The notes under the pieces: model-generated
What the model was told of the DNA's origin: nothing
Seen by the model: the letters and a program-made list of their open reading frames with translations, nothing else
Databases searched by the model: none
Position numbers and translations under genes: made by a program
Assembly (NCBI GenBank): GCA_046160675.1
Contig: JBJXHH010000168.1
Span: forward strand, 1-14,842
Origin: JACMJP01 sp046160675
GTDB taxonomy: Bacteria; Bacteroidota; Bacteroidia; Chitinophagales; BACL12
Reading direction: 5' to 3'
Length of the DNA stretch: 14,842 bases
In this document: positions 1 to 6,636 of the stretch, one piece after another
How the letters are laid out: every line of letters begins with the position of its first letter
Numbering within the stretch: the first letter of the stretch is position 1

Positions 1-833
1 GCATCTTTATACCTGTACCATGCACCAAGAATTAATGCACGGAATTTTCCTTTATCATAAAATTGAGTTCGCAGGCTCATATTCATGCCGCCAATGATCT
101 CAGAAGCGCTGCTCTGTTGTGTATAAAATAGCTGGGGTTGAATGCTTGTATTTGTACCCACTTGTATAAAAGCACCTGCTTGTGCAACATATTTCATGTG
201 CAAGGTGTTTCCGTTCTCATAAAAACTTTCCTTGGGCTGCGTAATATGATGCGCAGCGATCCCTAGAAAATATCTTTCACCTTCGTAGGGAATAAGGGTT
301 GTCAGAATTCCTGCAGAGAAATCATAATACTGTAGTTTGTCTTTTGCTGTTTCATTGTTGGGAAGGGAGGTGTTAAACTCATCTACATTCCATTGACTAT
401 CGAATGTCAGTTTGTAAATATCAATGGTTTTTTGAACGTAAGCCCCTGCAATTCCCAATGCAACCCGAATGGGTGATTTGTCTGTATAGCCAACATGATA
501 TGCCGCTGATGCTTGTAATCTTGTATTTGTTAGAACACCATCACCGGCCACATCATTCAATGCTAACACCCCAATGCCAAAACGGTTAAATGCTTTCGAT
601 GGTTGAATGGCAAAATCAGTGTACACATCATATGTTCTGTATGGAATAGTGATGCTTCCCCATTGATCCCTGTAATTTAATCCTACCCTGGCACTGCCTG
701 AAAAATTTCCGGTGTTAGCAGGATTATAATTCAGGGGTGCAGCATAGAACTGGGAAAAGTGTACATCCTGGCTATATAGAGAATCATAAGTAACGAGTAG
801 TAATAATAATAATATGATGTACATCTTACGCAT
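1..833 (-). CDS. PorP/SprF family type IX secretion system membrane protein (C-terminus beyond window)
   Basis: I translated the minus strand from the ATG at 833; the frame stays open for 277 codons to the window edge, so the C-terminus is missing. Residues 1-21 form a signal peptide (MRK, then a run of six Leu, ending LYS) before mature QDVHFSQFY. The stretch FSQFYAAPLNYNPANTG is the family's hallmark N-terminal motif, and the rest is alternating beta-strand sequence typical of an outer-membrane barrel (for example RVGLNYRDQW, FAIQPSKAFNRFGIGVLAL). In this family PorP/SprF proteins partner T9SS cargo carrying type B C-terminal domains and help anchor or export them at the outer membrane. The gene begins 6 nt after the stop of exactly such a cargo gene, so the two are very probably co-transcribed. 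An alternative start is Met4 at 824. Family assignment is firm; the specific cargo partnership is inferred from adjacency. Confidence 0.93.
   Translation of the reverse strand, partial: MRKMYIILLLLLLVTYDSLYSQDVHFSQFYAAPLNYNPANTGNFSGSARVGLNYRDQWGSITIPYRTYDVYTDFAIQPSKAFNRFGIGVLALNDVAGDGVLTNTRLQASAAYHVGYTDKSPIRVALGIAGAYVQKTIDIYKLTFDSQWNVDEFNTSLPNNETAKDKLQYYDFSAGILTTLIPYEGERYFLGIAAHHITQPKESFYENGNTLHMKYVAQAGAFIQVGTNTSIQPQLFYTQQSSASEIIGGMNMSLRTQFYDKGKFRALILGAWYRYKD
801..812. repeat. (TAA)4 microsatellite in the PorP/SprF signal-peptide codons
   Basis: Four TAA triplets on the plus strand read as four TTA leucine codons on the coding strand, part of a six-Leu run (residues 8-13). Slippage by whole triplets would only lengthen or shorten the hydrophobic core of the signal peptide. 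The run is short and may have no consequence. Confidence 0.5.
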
Positions 834-839
834 GTCTCA

Positions 840-3800
840 CTATCTTATCAAAGTAACGTTTCCTGTTTTTTCAAAATGATTTCCATCTGTAAAATCTACT
901 ATGAGTTTATAGACAAATACATCCATGTCAAGAGGTTTTCCCTTATAAGTTCCATCCCATCCTATTTTTTGAGAGTAGGTTTCAAAAACTAATTGTCCCC
1001 AACGATTAAACACCTGCAGATGCATATTTGCAAACCCGAAGCCCTTTACAAACAATACATCATTACTACCGTCTCCATTAGGCGAAAAGCCTGTAGGTAT
1101 ATCGGCTGCGCCGGCATTTTCAATATTGATATCCCTGCAATATGTATCAGGACAACCGGCAAGATTATACGCTGTTAAGCAAACTTCAAAGTTTCCAAGG
1201 CCCGGGAAATATTTTACAGGATTCACTTCGGTTGAAGTTGTCCCATCACTAAATTCCCACAGATATGTTGCAGCATTTTCACTCAGATTAATAAATGTCG
1301 TAGGCGCATTGGCTATCCCAAAGGAAGGTTCAGGATCAAAATAAGCCGTTGGTAATTCAAACACCGTAAAAACATCATTGTACACATCCGTATATCCGCA
1401 ATAGGTAATCGTAAGGGTGATAGCATAAGTGCCGGGAATAAAGTACTCATGAACTACATCTTGAGTTGTAGCTGTGGTTCCATCGCCAAGATCCCAGAAA
1501 TATGCATCAGCGTCATCAAAATCAGCATGGAAAGTTGCAATAACGGGCAGGCATCCGTCCGTCGAAATACTATATCCTGTATTAAAGTCATTTAAATAAT
1601 TTATCTCAAATTCTATTGTGTCTGATTCATTACAACTGGTTGAATCTGTTATGATGAACTGAACAAGATAGGTGCCCGGAGTATAATATGTATGCGAAGG
1701 TTCAGCAAGGGTAGAAGTTGTTCCATCACCAAAACTCCAGAAATATTCAGTCGCAGTAAATCCTTCGCTGTTATTAATTGTTGTGAGAATGAGCGAGTCG
1801 CAGTCTTGTTCAATTGTATAGTCAATATCAGGAACTATATTGCCATTAGAGACTTCAATAGTGAGGTAAGAAGTATCAGCTATGTTACAAGTGGTGCTAT
1901 CAATCACAACTAATTCAACGGTATATGTACCGGGATCAGTAAATGTATGAGTAGGTTCAAATGCTGTTGAAGGCGCAGAACCGTCGCCAAAATCCCAGAT
2001 ATATTCTTCAGCATCACTGCTCAGGTTTTCAAACAAAACTGTAAAAGGGGCACATCCGCTGATTGAAGGGTCGGCTTCGCTGACAGCATATACTCCCGAA
2101 AGGTCTAATTTTATTTTTCCAACACCGAGGTTACAATTCATACTGCCATTAGACTCACTCCATGCACCTGATGTTGTTGGAAAATCATCATAGCCACCAC
2201 ATCCGGCACATACACCTTGGTAAATAGTACCCGATTTGTCGAAACGGCTTGTCCCCCCATCAACATGTTCGGCACTGAGTGATCCCCCAAAAAAACTCCC
2301 GAACAAAATGTCATCTGCATTTTTTTTCAGTACAAAAAAATAAAAATCACTGCCGTCAGTGGTTGCATCAAGGGCGTCTGCAGTTGTAGTCATCCCTGAG
2401 GTAGAACCTTCATTATTAACTGTACCGCCCCATCCTGAAACATATACATTCTGGCAATCATCCACTAAAAAAGCAGAGGGTGAAATGTTGATGCTTGAGG
2501 AGCCTGAACCGAATACCATGGAGTAATCAGCGGCTGAAAGATCAGCATATAATTTAGCGATGTATTGTTTGCCTCCGCTCTCTGAATAAGCAGCATCAAT
2601 TATAGGAAAAGAACCTTTTGATTGCCCAGTTACATACACAAAATCATCGTCATCCACCTCAACAAAATAGGCTTGATCATAAGAACTTGTACCAATAAAA
2701 CTGCAATTTTCTAATGTACTTGCTGTGGAATTTATCCCAGCAATCCAGCCATCGGCAGTGCCTCCCTGGAAGGAATCAAACCAGCCATCGCTAGTTGCTG
2801 GAAACCCGCTGCTAGCAGTACCTCCGCACACATAAATTTTTCCTGCGGAATTTCTTTTTAATGAATACCCACCATCTGCAGATGTGCCGCCAATATACGT
2901 TGAAAACAAAAGGCTGGAAAGGGATGGGTTTAGTTTAAATATACATCCATCCTGGCCACCGGCATTTGTGCTCTGAAATACACCCGAAGTTGTTGGAAAA
3001 TTTGTTGAGTAGGTGGATGATGCAACATACACATTATTGCTTTCGTCCACAATCACTTCGCCCCTTACAATATCGCCATAATTAAAGTTTGTTGCTGAGG
3101 CAAGGTTCAAACCGTCATTGCCTGTTCCGCCAATTAATGTTGAAGATGATAATGCAGTGCCGTCGGCGCTGAGTTTGGCAACAATAATATCTATACCGTC
3201 AGGAAAAGTTATAACACCAGCATCAACACTCGTTGAACTTCCGCCATTAAAAGTGTCATCATATGCACCTGTTGTAGTTGGGAAATTCTCCGAACCCGTA
3301 GTTCCGTAAATAATTAATTCACCTGTGCTGTTTACAATCATACTATGTGGGAGTTCATTTCCGTCTCCGCCCAGATACGTTGAGTAAATTAGAGAGGTAC
3401 CGTCAGAAGAGAATTTACTGATACCAATATCCAAACCATTATCATAAGGATCAAAAATGTCATAAGGCGGGTCGCCAGGGTCACCGCCACCAAAACTTGT
3501 TTGATAAGCACCTGTAGTAGTAGGATAACCGTTGCCGAATACAATACCGCCGCCATAAAGATTTCCTTCCGTGTCATAAGTCGCAGTATAACCCCAGTTA
3601 TCCTGGTCGCTGCCTGTATAACTTCCAAATATTAACTCAGGGTCAATTACAAGAGGATAGTTTTTATCGTACAACTGCGGGATGTAAAAACTTAAAACAT
3701 TTTGCTGTAAAATATATTTGCACTGTACAGGCAAGGTATAAAAATCAGTTTGCACATAGGCAACCGGTTCTGACTCAGAAAATTTTGCAAAACTTGCCGA

Positions 3801-4373
3801 CAGTTGCAAAGTATTATTTACTTCATAAATATTATCTAAACCTTCATAACGCAATTTGATATTTTTTATATCAGCGCCGGGGTGAACAATAAAATCATAT
3901 TTGAAATTTTTCCCACGGCTATAAATTTTCAAGTCGATGCCCGGGTAAATTTCTTTGTAAGTAATTTCTGCAAATGAATATACTTTGCTTGCCCATTTGC
4001 TTTGATCTTTACCGATGAAATAATTATTGTAAGAACGAGATTGAATAGTTTTTTCTATTGGGGCGTCTGTATTGCATTCTTCAAACCAAAGTTTATAGCA
4101 ATGTTTATTTATAATATTAATACCGGTATCAGCTTGGTGGTGGAAGGGGTGACTTATTTTTCCCAGGTCATCAGGGCTTACAAGATCAAAAGTGATACAG
4201 TTTCTTTCAAGATAAATGGAGGCATAATCAATCTCAGCCTTAAACAAAATGTTCTCATCCCATTGGCCTTTGTTTTCAATAAAATGAATAGCCGTTGCAT
4301 TATTGCTTTGAGATTGCTGTGCAATACTGTTGAGAGAAACAAAGGTTAATATGATGGCTATAACTGCTTTCAC
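840..4373 (-). CDS. Secreted SBBP/PKD-repeat protein with type B T9SS sorting domain
   Basis: This 1177-residue cell-surface or secreted protein starts at a GTG (4373); no ATG lies nearby in frame, and the GTG directly precedes a signal peptide (K2, hydrophobic core, SIAQ|Q near residue 19). Residues 29-245 form a DUF7948-like N-terminal domain (FIENKGQW at 31-38, EIYPGIDLKIY at 141, HPGADIKNIKL at 164). Residues 248-760 contain seven SBBP-like blades, marked by GSYTG, STYLGG, STLIGG, STYIGG, CSFIG, MVFGSG and GSFFGG, with NFPTTTGAY-type loops. Four PKD-like domains follow, with signatures WDFGDGS (793), WSFGDGT (879), WDLGDGT (960) and WEFSDGT (1039). Residues 1092-1177 are the gliding-motility-associated C-terminal domain (IPTGFSPNGDGSND, FNRWGQLVF, WDGTYKG, final GNVTLIR), which is the type B T9SS signal. 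A PorP/SprF gene follows immediately. The ligand or adhesive target is unknown. Confidence 0.95.
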   Translation of the reverse strand: MKAVIAIILTFVSLNSIAQQSQSNNATAIHFIENKGQWDENILFKAEIDYASIYLERNCITFDLVSPDDLGKISHPFHHQADTGINIINKHCYKLWFEECNTDAPIEKTIQSRSYNNYFIGKDQSKWASKVYSFAEITYKEIYPGIDLKIYSRGKNFKYDFIVHPGADIKNIKLRYEGLDNIYEVNNTLQLSASFAKFSESEPVAYVQTDFYTLPVQCKYILQQNVLSFYIPQLYDKNYPLVIDPELIFGSYTGSDQDNWGYTATYDTEGNLYGGGIVFGNGYPTTTGAYQTSFGGGDPGDPPYDIFDPYDNGLDIGISKFSSDGTSLIYSTYLGGDGNELPHSMIVNSTGELIIYGTTGSENFPTTTGAYDDTFNGGSSTSVDAGVITFPDGIDIIVAKLSADGTALSSSTLIGGTGNDGLNLASATNFNYGDIVRGEVIVDESNNVYVASSTYSTNFPTTSGVFQSTNAGGQDGCIFKLNPSLSSLLFSTYIGGTSADGGYSLKRNSAGKIYVCGGTASSGFPATSDGWFDSFQGGTADGWIAGINSTASTLENCSFIGTSSYDQAYFVEVDDDDFVYVTGQSKGSFPIIDAAYSESGGKQYIAKLYADLSAADYSMVFGSGSSSINISPSAFLVDDCQNVYVSGWGGTVNNEGSTSGMTTTADALDATTDGSDFYFFVLKKNADDILFGSFFGGSLSAEHVDGGTSRFDKSGTIYQGVCAGCGGYDDFPTTSGAWSESNGSMNCNLGVGKIKLDLSGVYAVSEADPSISGCAPFTVLFENLSSDAEEYIWDFGDGSAPSTAFEPTHTFTDPGTYTVELVVIDSTTCNIADTSYLTIEVSNGNIVPDIDYTIEQDCDSLILTTINNSEGFTATEYFWSFGDGTTSTLAEPSHTYYTPGTYLVQFIITDSTSCNESDTIEFEINYLNDFNTGYSISTDGCLPVIATFHADFDDADAYFWDLGDGTTATTQDVVHEYFIPGTYAITLTITYCGYTDVYNDVFTVFELPTAYFDPEPSFGIANAPTTFINLSENAATYLWEFSDGTTSTEVNPVKYFPGLGNFEVCLTAYNLAGCPDTYCRDINIENAGAADIPTGFSPNGDGSNDVLFVKGFGFANMHLQVFNRWGQLVFETYSQKIGWDGTYKGKPLDMDVFVYKLIVDFTDGNHFEKTGNVTLIR

Positions 4374-4495
4374 ACACAGGATTAAGCCTACTAAATTACG
4401 GGAAAATACAGAAATATTGCGTTTTGCGGGCTAAATGACGTATGCATGACAGAGAAATGAACAATATGAAAATTATGGGAAACCCTTTTCATTCA

Positions 4496-4503
4496 TATAT
4501 TTG
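4496..4503 (+). promoter_or_regulatory. Candidate lysA leader promoter (-7 box)
   Basis: TATATTTG matches the Bacteroidota -7 consensus TAnnTTTG exactly. The expected -33 TTTG is poor: TTAT lies at the 19-nt spacing. If used, transcription would begin around 4508-4511, just before the small leader ORF at 4512, so the leader mRNA would be nearly leaderless. The box match is seen directly; the start site is inference. Confidence 0.45.
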
Positions 4504-4510
4504 TGCACAA
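4501..4510. repeat. 10-bp perfect palindrome TTGTGCACAA at the predicted lysA transcription start
   Basis: TTGTGCACAA equals its own reverse complement. It overlaps the end of the -7 box and the predicted start site, where a bound dimeric regulator would block RNA polymerase. No binding protein can be named. A 10-bp palindrome can also occur by chance. Confidence 0.35.
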
Positions 4511-4511
4511 C

Positions 4512-4568
4512 ATGAACAAGAATAAACATAAATCTTCAAAACAGTTTCTGCTGCAGGGCAGGGTCTGA
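4512..4568 (+). CDS. Putative lysine-rich leader peptide upstream of lysA
   Basis: An ATG-initiated 18-codon ORF encodes MNKNKHKSSKQFLLQGRV and stops at TGA (4566-4568). Four of 18 residues are lysine (codons at 4518, 4524, 4530 and 4539), and three fall within five positions. It lies between the candidate promoter and a terminator-like hairpin, upstream of the gene for the final lysine-biosynthesis step, which is where a ribosome-mediated attenuator's leader peptide belongs. Its last part (GGGCAGG, 4556-4562) can pair with the terminator's 5' arm. No Shine-Dalgarno is visible, which is normal in this phylum. Against it: AAA codons are common in AT-rich DNA, and so short an ORF can arise by chance. 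Confidence 0.45.
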   Translation: MNKNKHKSSKQFLLQGRV

Positions 4569-4574
4569 AGATTT
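4530..4574 (+). promoter_or_regulatory. Nine-pair inverted repeat within the lysA leader
   Basis: AAATCTTCA (4530-4538) is exactly complementary to TGAAGATTT (4566-4574), enclosing a 27-nt loop. The 5' arm overlaps the third lysine codon of the leader ORF and the 3' arm starts at its stop codon, so a ribosome anywhere in this part of the ORF would open the stem. The loop contains GGGCAGG (4556-4562), the segment proposed as antiterminator. Confidence 0.45.
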
Positions 4575-4594
4575 TGTTTGTAAAATAATTTCTG

Positions 4595-4628
4595 AAGGCT
4601 TGCCCGAGGGGCGAGCCTTTATTATTTA
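4595..4628 (+). terminator. Intrinsic-terminator-like hairpin (putative attenuator) before lysA
   Basis: AAGGCTTGCCC (4595-4605) pairs with GGGCGAGCCTT (4609-4619) through 11 pairs, one of them a U-G wobble (4601/4613), around a GAG loop, followed by the T-rich TTTATTATTT. This is a strong, GC-rich stem in AT-rich surroundings. It lies 22 nt before the lysA ATG with no complete gene upstream on this strand to terminate, which favours an attenuator or the end of a small RNA. GGGCAGG (4556-4562) can pair with CTTGCCC (4599-4605) over seven positions with one wobble, giving a competing antiterminator. Confidence 0.65.
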
Positions 4629-4641
4629 TAAACAAAAAAAA

Positions 4642-5892
4642 ATGGAGTTACAAAACAACGATTATTTTTTAGGGGGAGTAAAACTCACAGATGTTGCAAA
4701 AGAATTCGGCACCCCTGTGTATGTGTATGATGCCAACACCATGACCAGGCAATTCAACAAATTGAAAAACGCTTTCAGGGATGTTAATGTAAAAATAAAA
4801 TTTGCCTGTAAGGCTCTCACAAATATTTCTGTGATGAAACATTTCAAAAGCCTCGGCGCTGAATTAGATGCTGTGAGCATTGAAGAAGTGATGCTGGGTT
4901 TGCATGCAGGATTTACACCTGGGCAAATTTTGTTTACCCCGAATTGTGTTTCCTTTGAGGAAATAAAAAAAGCAGCAGAACTGAATGTTGTAATTAATAT
5001 TGATAACATCTCCATTCTTGAGCAATTCGGCCATGTATTTGGCAATACTTACCCCGTTTGCATCCGCATGAATCCGCATATAGAGGCGGGAGGGCATCAG
5101 CATATACAAACAGGGCATATTGACAGTAAGTTTGGAATTTCAATTTATCAAATGCGGCATGTATTGCGGGTGATAAAAGCAGATAACATGAAGATTATAG
5201 GTCTGCACATGCACACTGGTTCTGACATCCTTGACAGTAATGTTTTCCTGCAGGGAGCAGAATTACTCTTTGATGTTGCACATAATTTTCCTGACCTTGA
5301 ATTTTTGGATTTTGGCAGCGGGTTTAAAGTGGCCTATAAAGATGAAGATGTAACAACTGATATTGATGAATTGGGAAAAACTTTAACTGAACGGTTTAAA
5401 AGTTTTTGTTCTGACTATGGGAAAAATTTAGAACTGTGGTTTGAACCCGGGAAGTTTTTAGTGAGTGAAGCGGGCGTTTTGTTAGTAAAAGTGAATGTGC
5501 TGAAACCTACCATGGCAACTGTCTTTGCCGGGGTAGACTCGGGGCAAAACCATTTGATCCGTCCAATGTTTTATGATGCATATCACAGCATCATAAACAT
5601 TACAAACCCCGGAGGCACGAAAAGAATTTATACTGTTGTGGGATATATCTGTGAAACCGATACACTTGCCCGGGACAGAAAAATAAATGAGATACGGGAA
5701 GGCGACATCCTTGCCATTAAGAATGCAGGCGCTTACGGATATGCAATGAGTAACAACTATAACAGCCGCATGCGTCCGCCTGAAATTTTTATTGTTGATG
5801 GCATTCCACATTTGATAAGAAAACGGGAAACGCTGGATGATTTATTAAGAAACCAGGTGGCAATTAAAGAATCAGTTTTAGAAAATGTGTAG
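4642..5892 (+). CDS. lysA: Diaminopimelate decarboxylase
   Basis: LysA is a cytoplasmic PLP enzyme that decarboxylates meso-2,6-diaminopimelate to L-lysine, the final step of the DAP pathway. The 416-residue product has the fold type III layout. The PLP lysine is probably K57 in KIKFACKALTN. The barrel carries HMHTGSD (189-195, the usual H-x-GS site) and DFGSGF (223-228, the glycine-rich phosphate-binding turn). EPGKFLV follows at 268-274 (usually EPGR), with CETD (337-340, the active-site Cys contributed to the partner subunit) and NAGAYGYAMSNNYNSR (361-376). I chose ATG 4642 because homologues start close to this point and the DNA just before it forms the terminator-like hairpin; a TTG at 4600 would begin translation inside that hairpin. 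It is a stand-alone gene, converging on the MBL hydrolase 7 nt away. Regulation by leader attenuation is suggested. Confidence 0.97.
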   Translation: MELQNNDYFLGGVKLTDVAKEFGTPVYVYDANTMTRQFNKLKNAFRDVNVKIKFACKALTNISVMKHFKSLGAELDAVSIEEVMLGLHAGFTPGQILFTPNCVSFEEIKKAAELNVVINIDNISILEQFGHVFGNTYPVCIRMNPHIEAGGHQHIQTGHIDSKFGISIYQMRHVLRVIKADNMKIIGLHMHTGSDILDSNVFLQGAELLFDVAHNFPDLEFLDFGSGFKVAYKDEDVTTDIDELGKTLTERFKSFCSDYGKNLELWFEPGKFLVSEAGVLLVKVNVLKPTMATVFAGVDSGQNHLIRPMFYDAYHSIINITNPGGTKRIYTVVGYICETDTLARDRKINEIREGDILAIKNAGAYGYAMSNNYNSRMRPPEIFIVDGIPHLIRKRETLDDLLRNQVAIKESVLENV

Positions 5893-5899
5893 AACCTAG

Positions 5900-6550
5900 T
5901 TATACAAATTCCCCATTCAAAAAAGGGTTCAGTTTTCTTTCCCTTCCAATGGTAGTAACCTGCATATGTCCGGCGTATACTTTCACATCATCAGGCAAAA
6001 CCATGAGTTTTGTGTTAATTGAATTGATCAGTGTTTCATAATCTCCGCCGGGAAGATCAGTTCTTCCGATGGAATCATAAAACAAAACATCCCCTCCAAT
6101 GATATAGTTATCTGCCTCATTATAAAAACACACACTCGCCGGAGAGTGCCCCGGTGTAAAAAAAACTTTCAAAGTGGTGTTTCCAAAACTTACAATATCC
6201 CCTTCTTCAACAAACAATTGCGGCTCAGGACTTTGTTTATAGTAAATACCCAGAGTTGGTGCATAATTTACAACTTCATGTAAAACCGGAATTTCTCCTT
6301 TATGCATTAAAAGCGGAATCTTGTATTGTTCTGCAATAAATTTATTTCCTAGCACATGGTCTATATGGCAGTGGGTGTTTATCAGGTACTTGGGTGTAAG
6401 TTTTTCTTTCCTTATAAAGTCTTCCAACTCTTCCACTTCTTCTTTTGTATAACAACCCGGGTCAATTACTACGCATGCTCCCGTTTCGTCCCACAATATG
6501 TAGGTATTTTCATAAAAGGGGTTCATCACAAAACTTGCAATACGGCTCAT
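5900..6550 (-). CDS. MBL-fold metallo-hydrolase (glyoxalase II/YcbL-like)
   Basis: This 216-residue cytoplasmic protein has the metallo-beta-lactamase fold and no signal peptide. Zinc-ligand motifs are complete: THCHIDH (59-65), H135 in TPGHSPAS, D154 in GGDVLFYDSIGRTDLPGGD, and H195 in YAGHMQVTTIGRE. The SIGRTDLPGGD stretch is characteristic of the YcbL/GloB-like group of thioester hydrolases and related persulfide dioxygenases. The last motif normally reads GHGPxTTIGxE; here GP is replaced by MQ while the His and the TTIG segment are kept. The likely reaction is hydrolysis of a thioester such as a hydroxyacyl-thiol, but the substrate cannot be read from sequence. It starts at ATG 6550 and is convergent with lysA and divergent from the large envelope gene. 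Confidence 0.92.
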   Translation of the reverse strand: MSRIASFVMNPFYENTYILWDETGACVVIDPGCYTKEEVEELEDFIRKEKLTPKYLINTHCHIDHVLGNKFIAEQYKIPLLMHKGEIPVLHEVVNYAPTLGIYYKQSPEPQLFVEEGDIVSFGNTTLKVFFTPGHSPASVCFYNEADNYIIGGDVLFYDSIGRTDLPGGDYETLINSINTKLMVLPDDVKVYAGHMQVTTIGRERKLNPFLNGEFV

Positions 6551-6600
6551 GTTTTATCGTTTAAATGTAAATTTTTAATGGTTTTGCATGGTGGTTCAGG

Positions 6601-6608
6601 CAAAACTA
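6601..6608 (-). promoter_or_regulatory. Candidate promoter of the MBL hydrolase (-7 box)
   Basis: On the minus strand TAGTTTTG matches TAnnTTTG exactly and lies about 50 nt upstream of the hydrolase ATG. No good -33 TTTG is found at the usual spacing, so support is only moderate. It overlaps the inverted repeat at 6604-6623. Confidence 0.35.
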
Positions 6609-6623
6609 CCTATTTTAGTAGTT
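6604..6623. repeat. Inverted repeat in the 86-nt divergent promoter region
   Basis: AACTAC (6604-6609) and GTAGTT (6618-6623) are reverse complements separated by 8 nt. The pair lies in the short region shared by the divergent hydrolase and envelope genes and ends 13 nt before the latter's ATG. It may be an operator or a small mRNA hairpin; chance is possible at this length. Confidence 0.3.
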
Positions 6624-6636
6624 CGTATTTGAAGGA

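Larger units (their letters stand above)
4374..4641. other. Divergent intergenic region between the SBBP/PKD gene and lysA
   Basis: This 268-nt region lies between the GTG start of the minus-strand surface-protein gene and the ATG of lysA. The lysA-proximal half is structured: a promoter-like TATATTTG, a palindrome, a lysine-rich small ORF, a nine-pair inverted repeat and a GC-rich hairpin followed by a T-rich stretch, each listed separately. The half proximal to the surface-protein gene (4374-4490) shows only a weak minus-strand box (TATTTCTG, one mismatch to TAnnTTTG, around 4410-4417) and no hairpin I can support. Confidence 0.7.

Noticed and set aside
4002..4349. 115-codon plus-strand ORF inside the SBBP/PKD gene
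   Set aside because: It lies antisense to a well-supported coding region with clear domains, and its own translation shows no recognisable motif or signal.
4530..4628. Lysine (L-box) riboswitch upstream of lysA
   Set aside because: The leader is under 140 nt and lacks the large multi-helix core and conserved L-box segments; a peptide-leader attenuator or a small RNA explains the structure better.
4600..4641. TTG start giving a 14-residue N-terminal extension of LysA
   Set aside because: The extension is encoded by the 3' half of a GC-rich terminator-like hairpin, and ATG 4642 fits the family's usual N-terminus.
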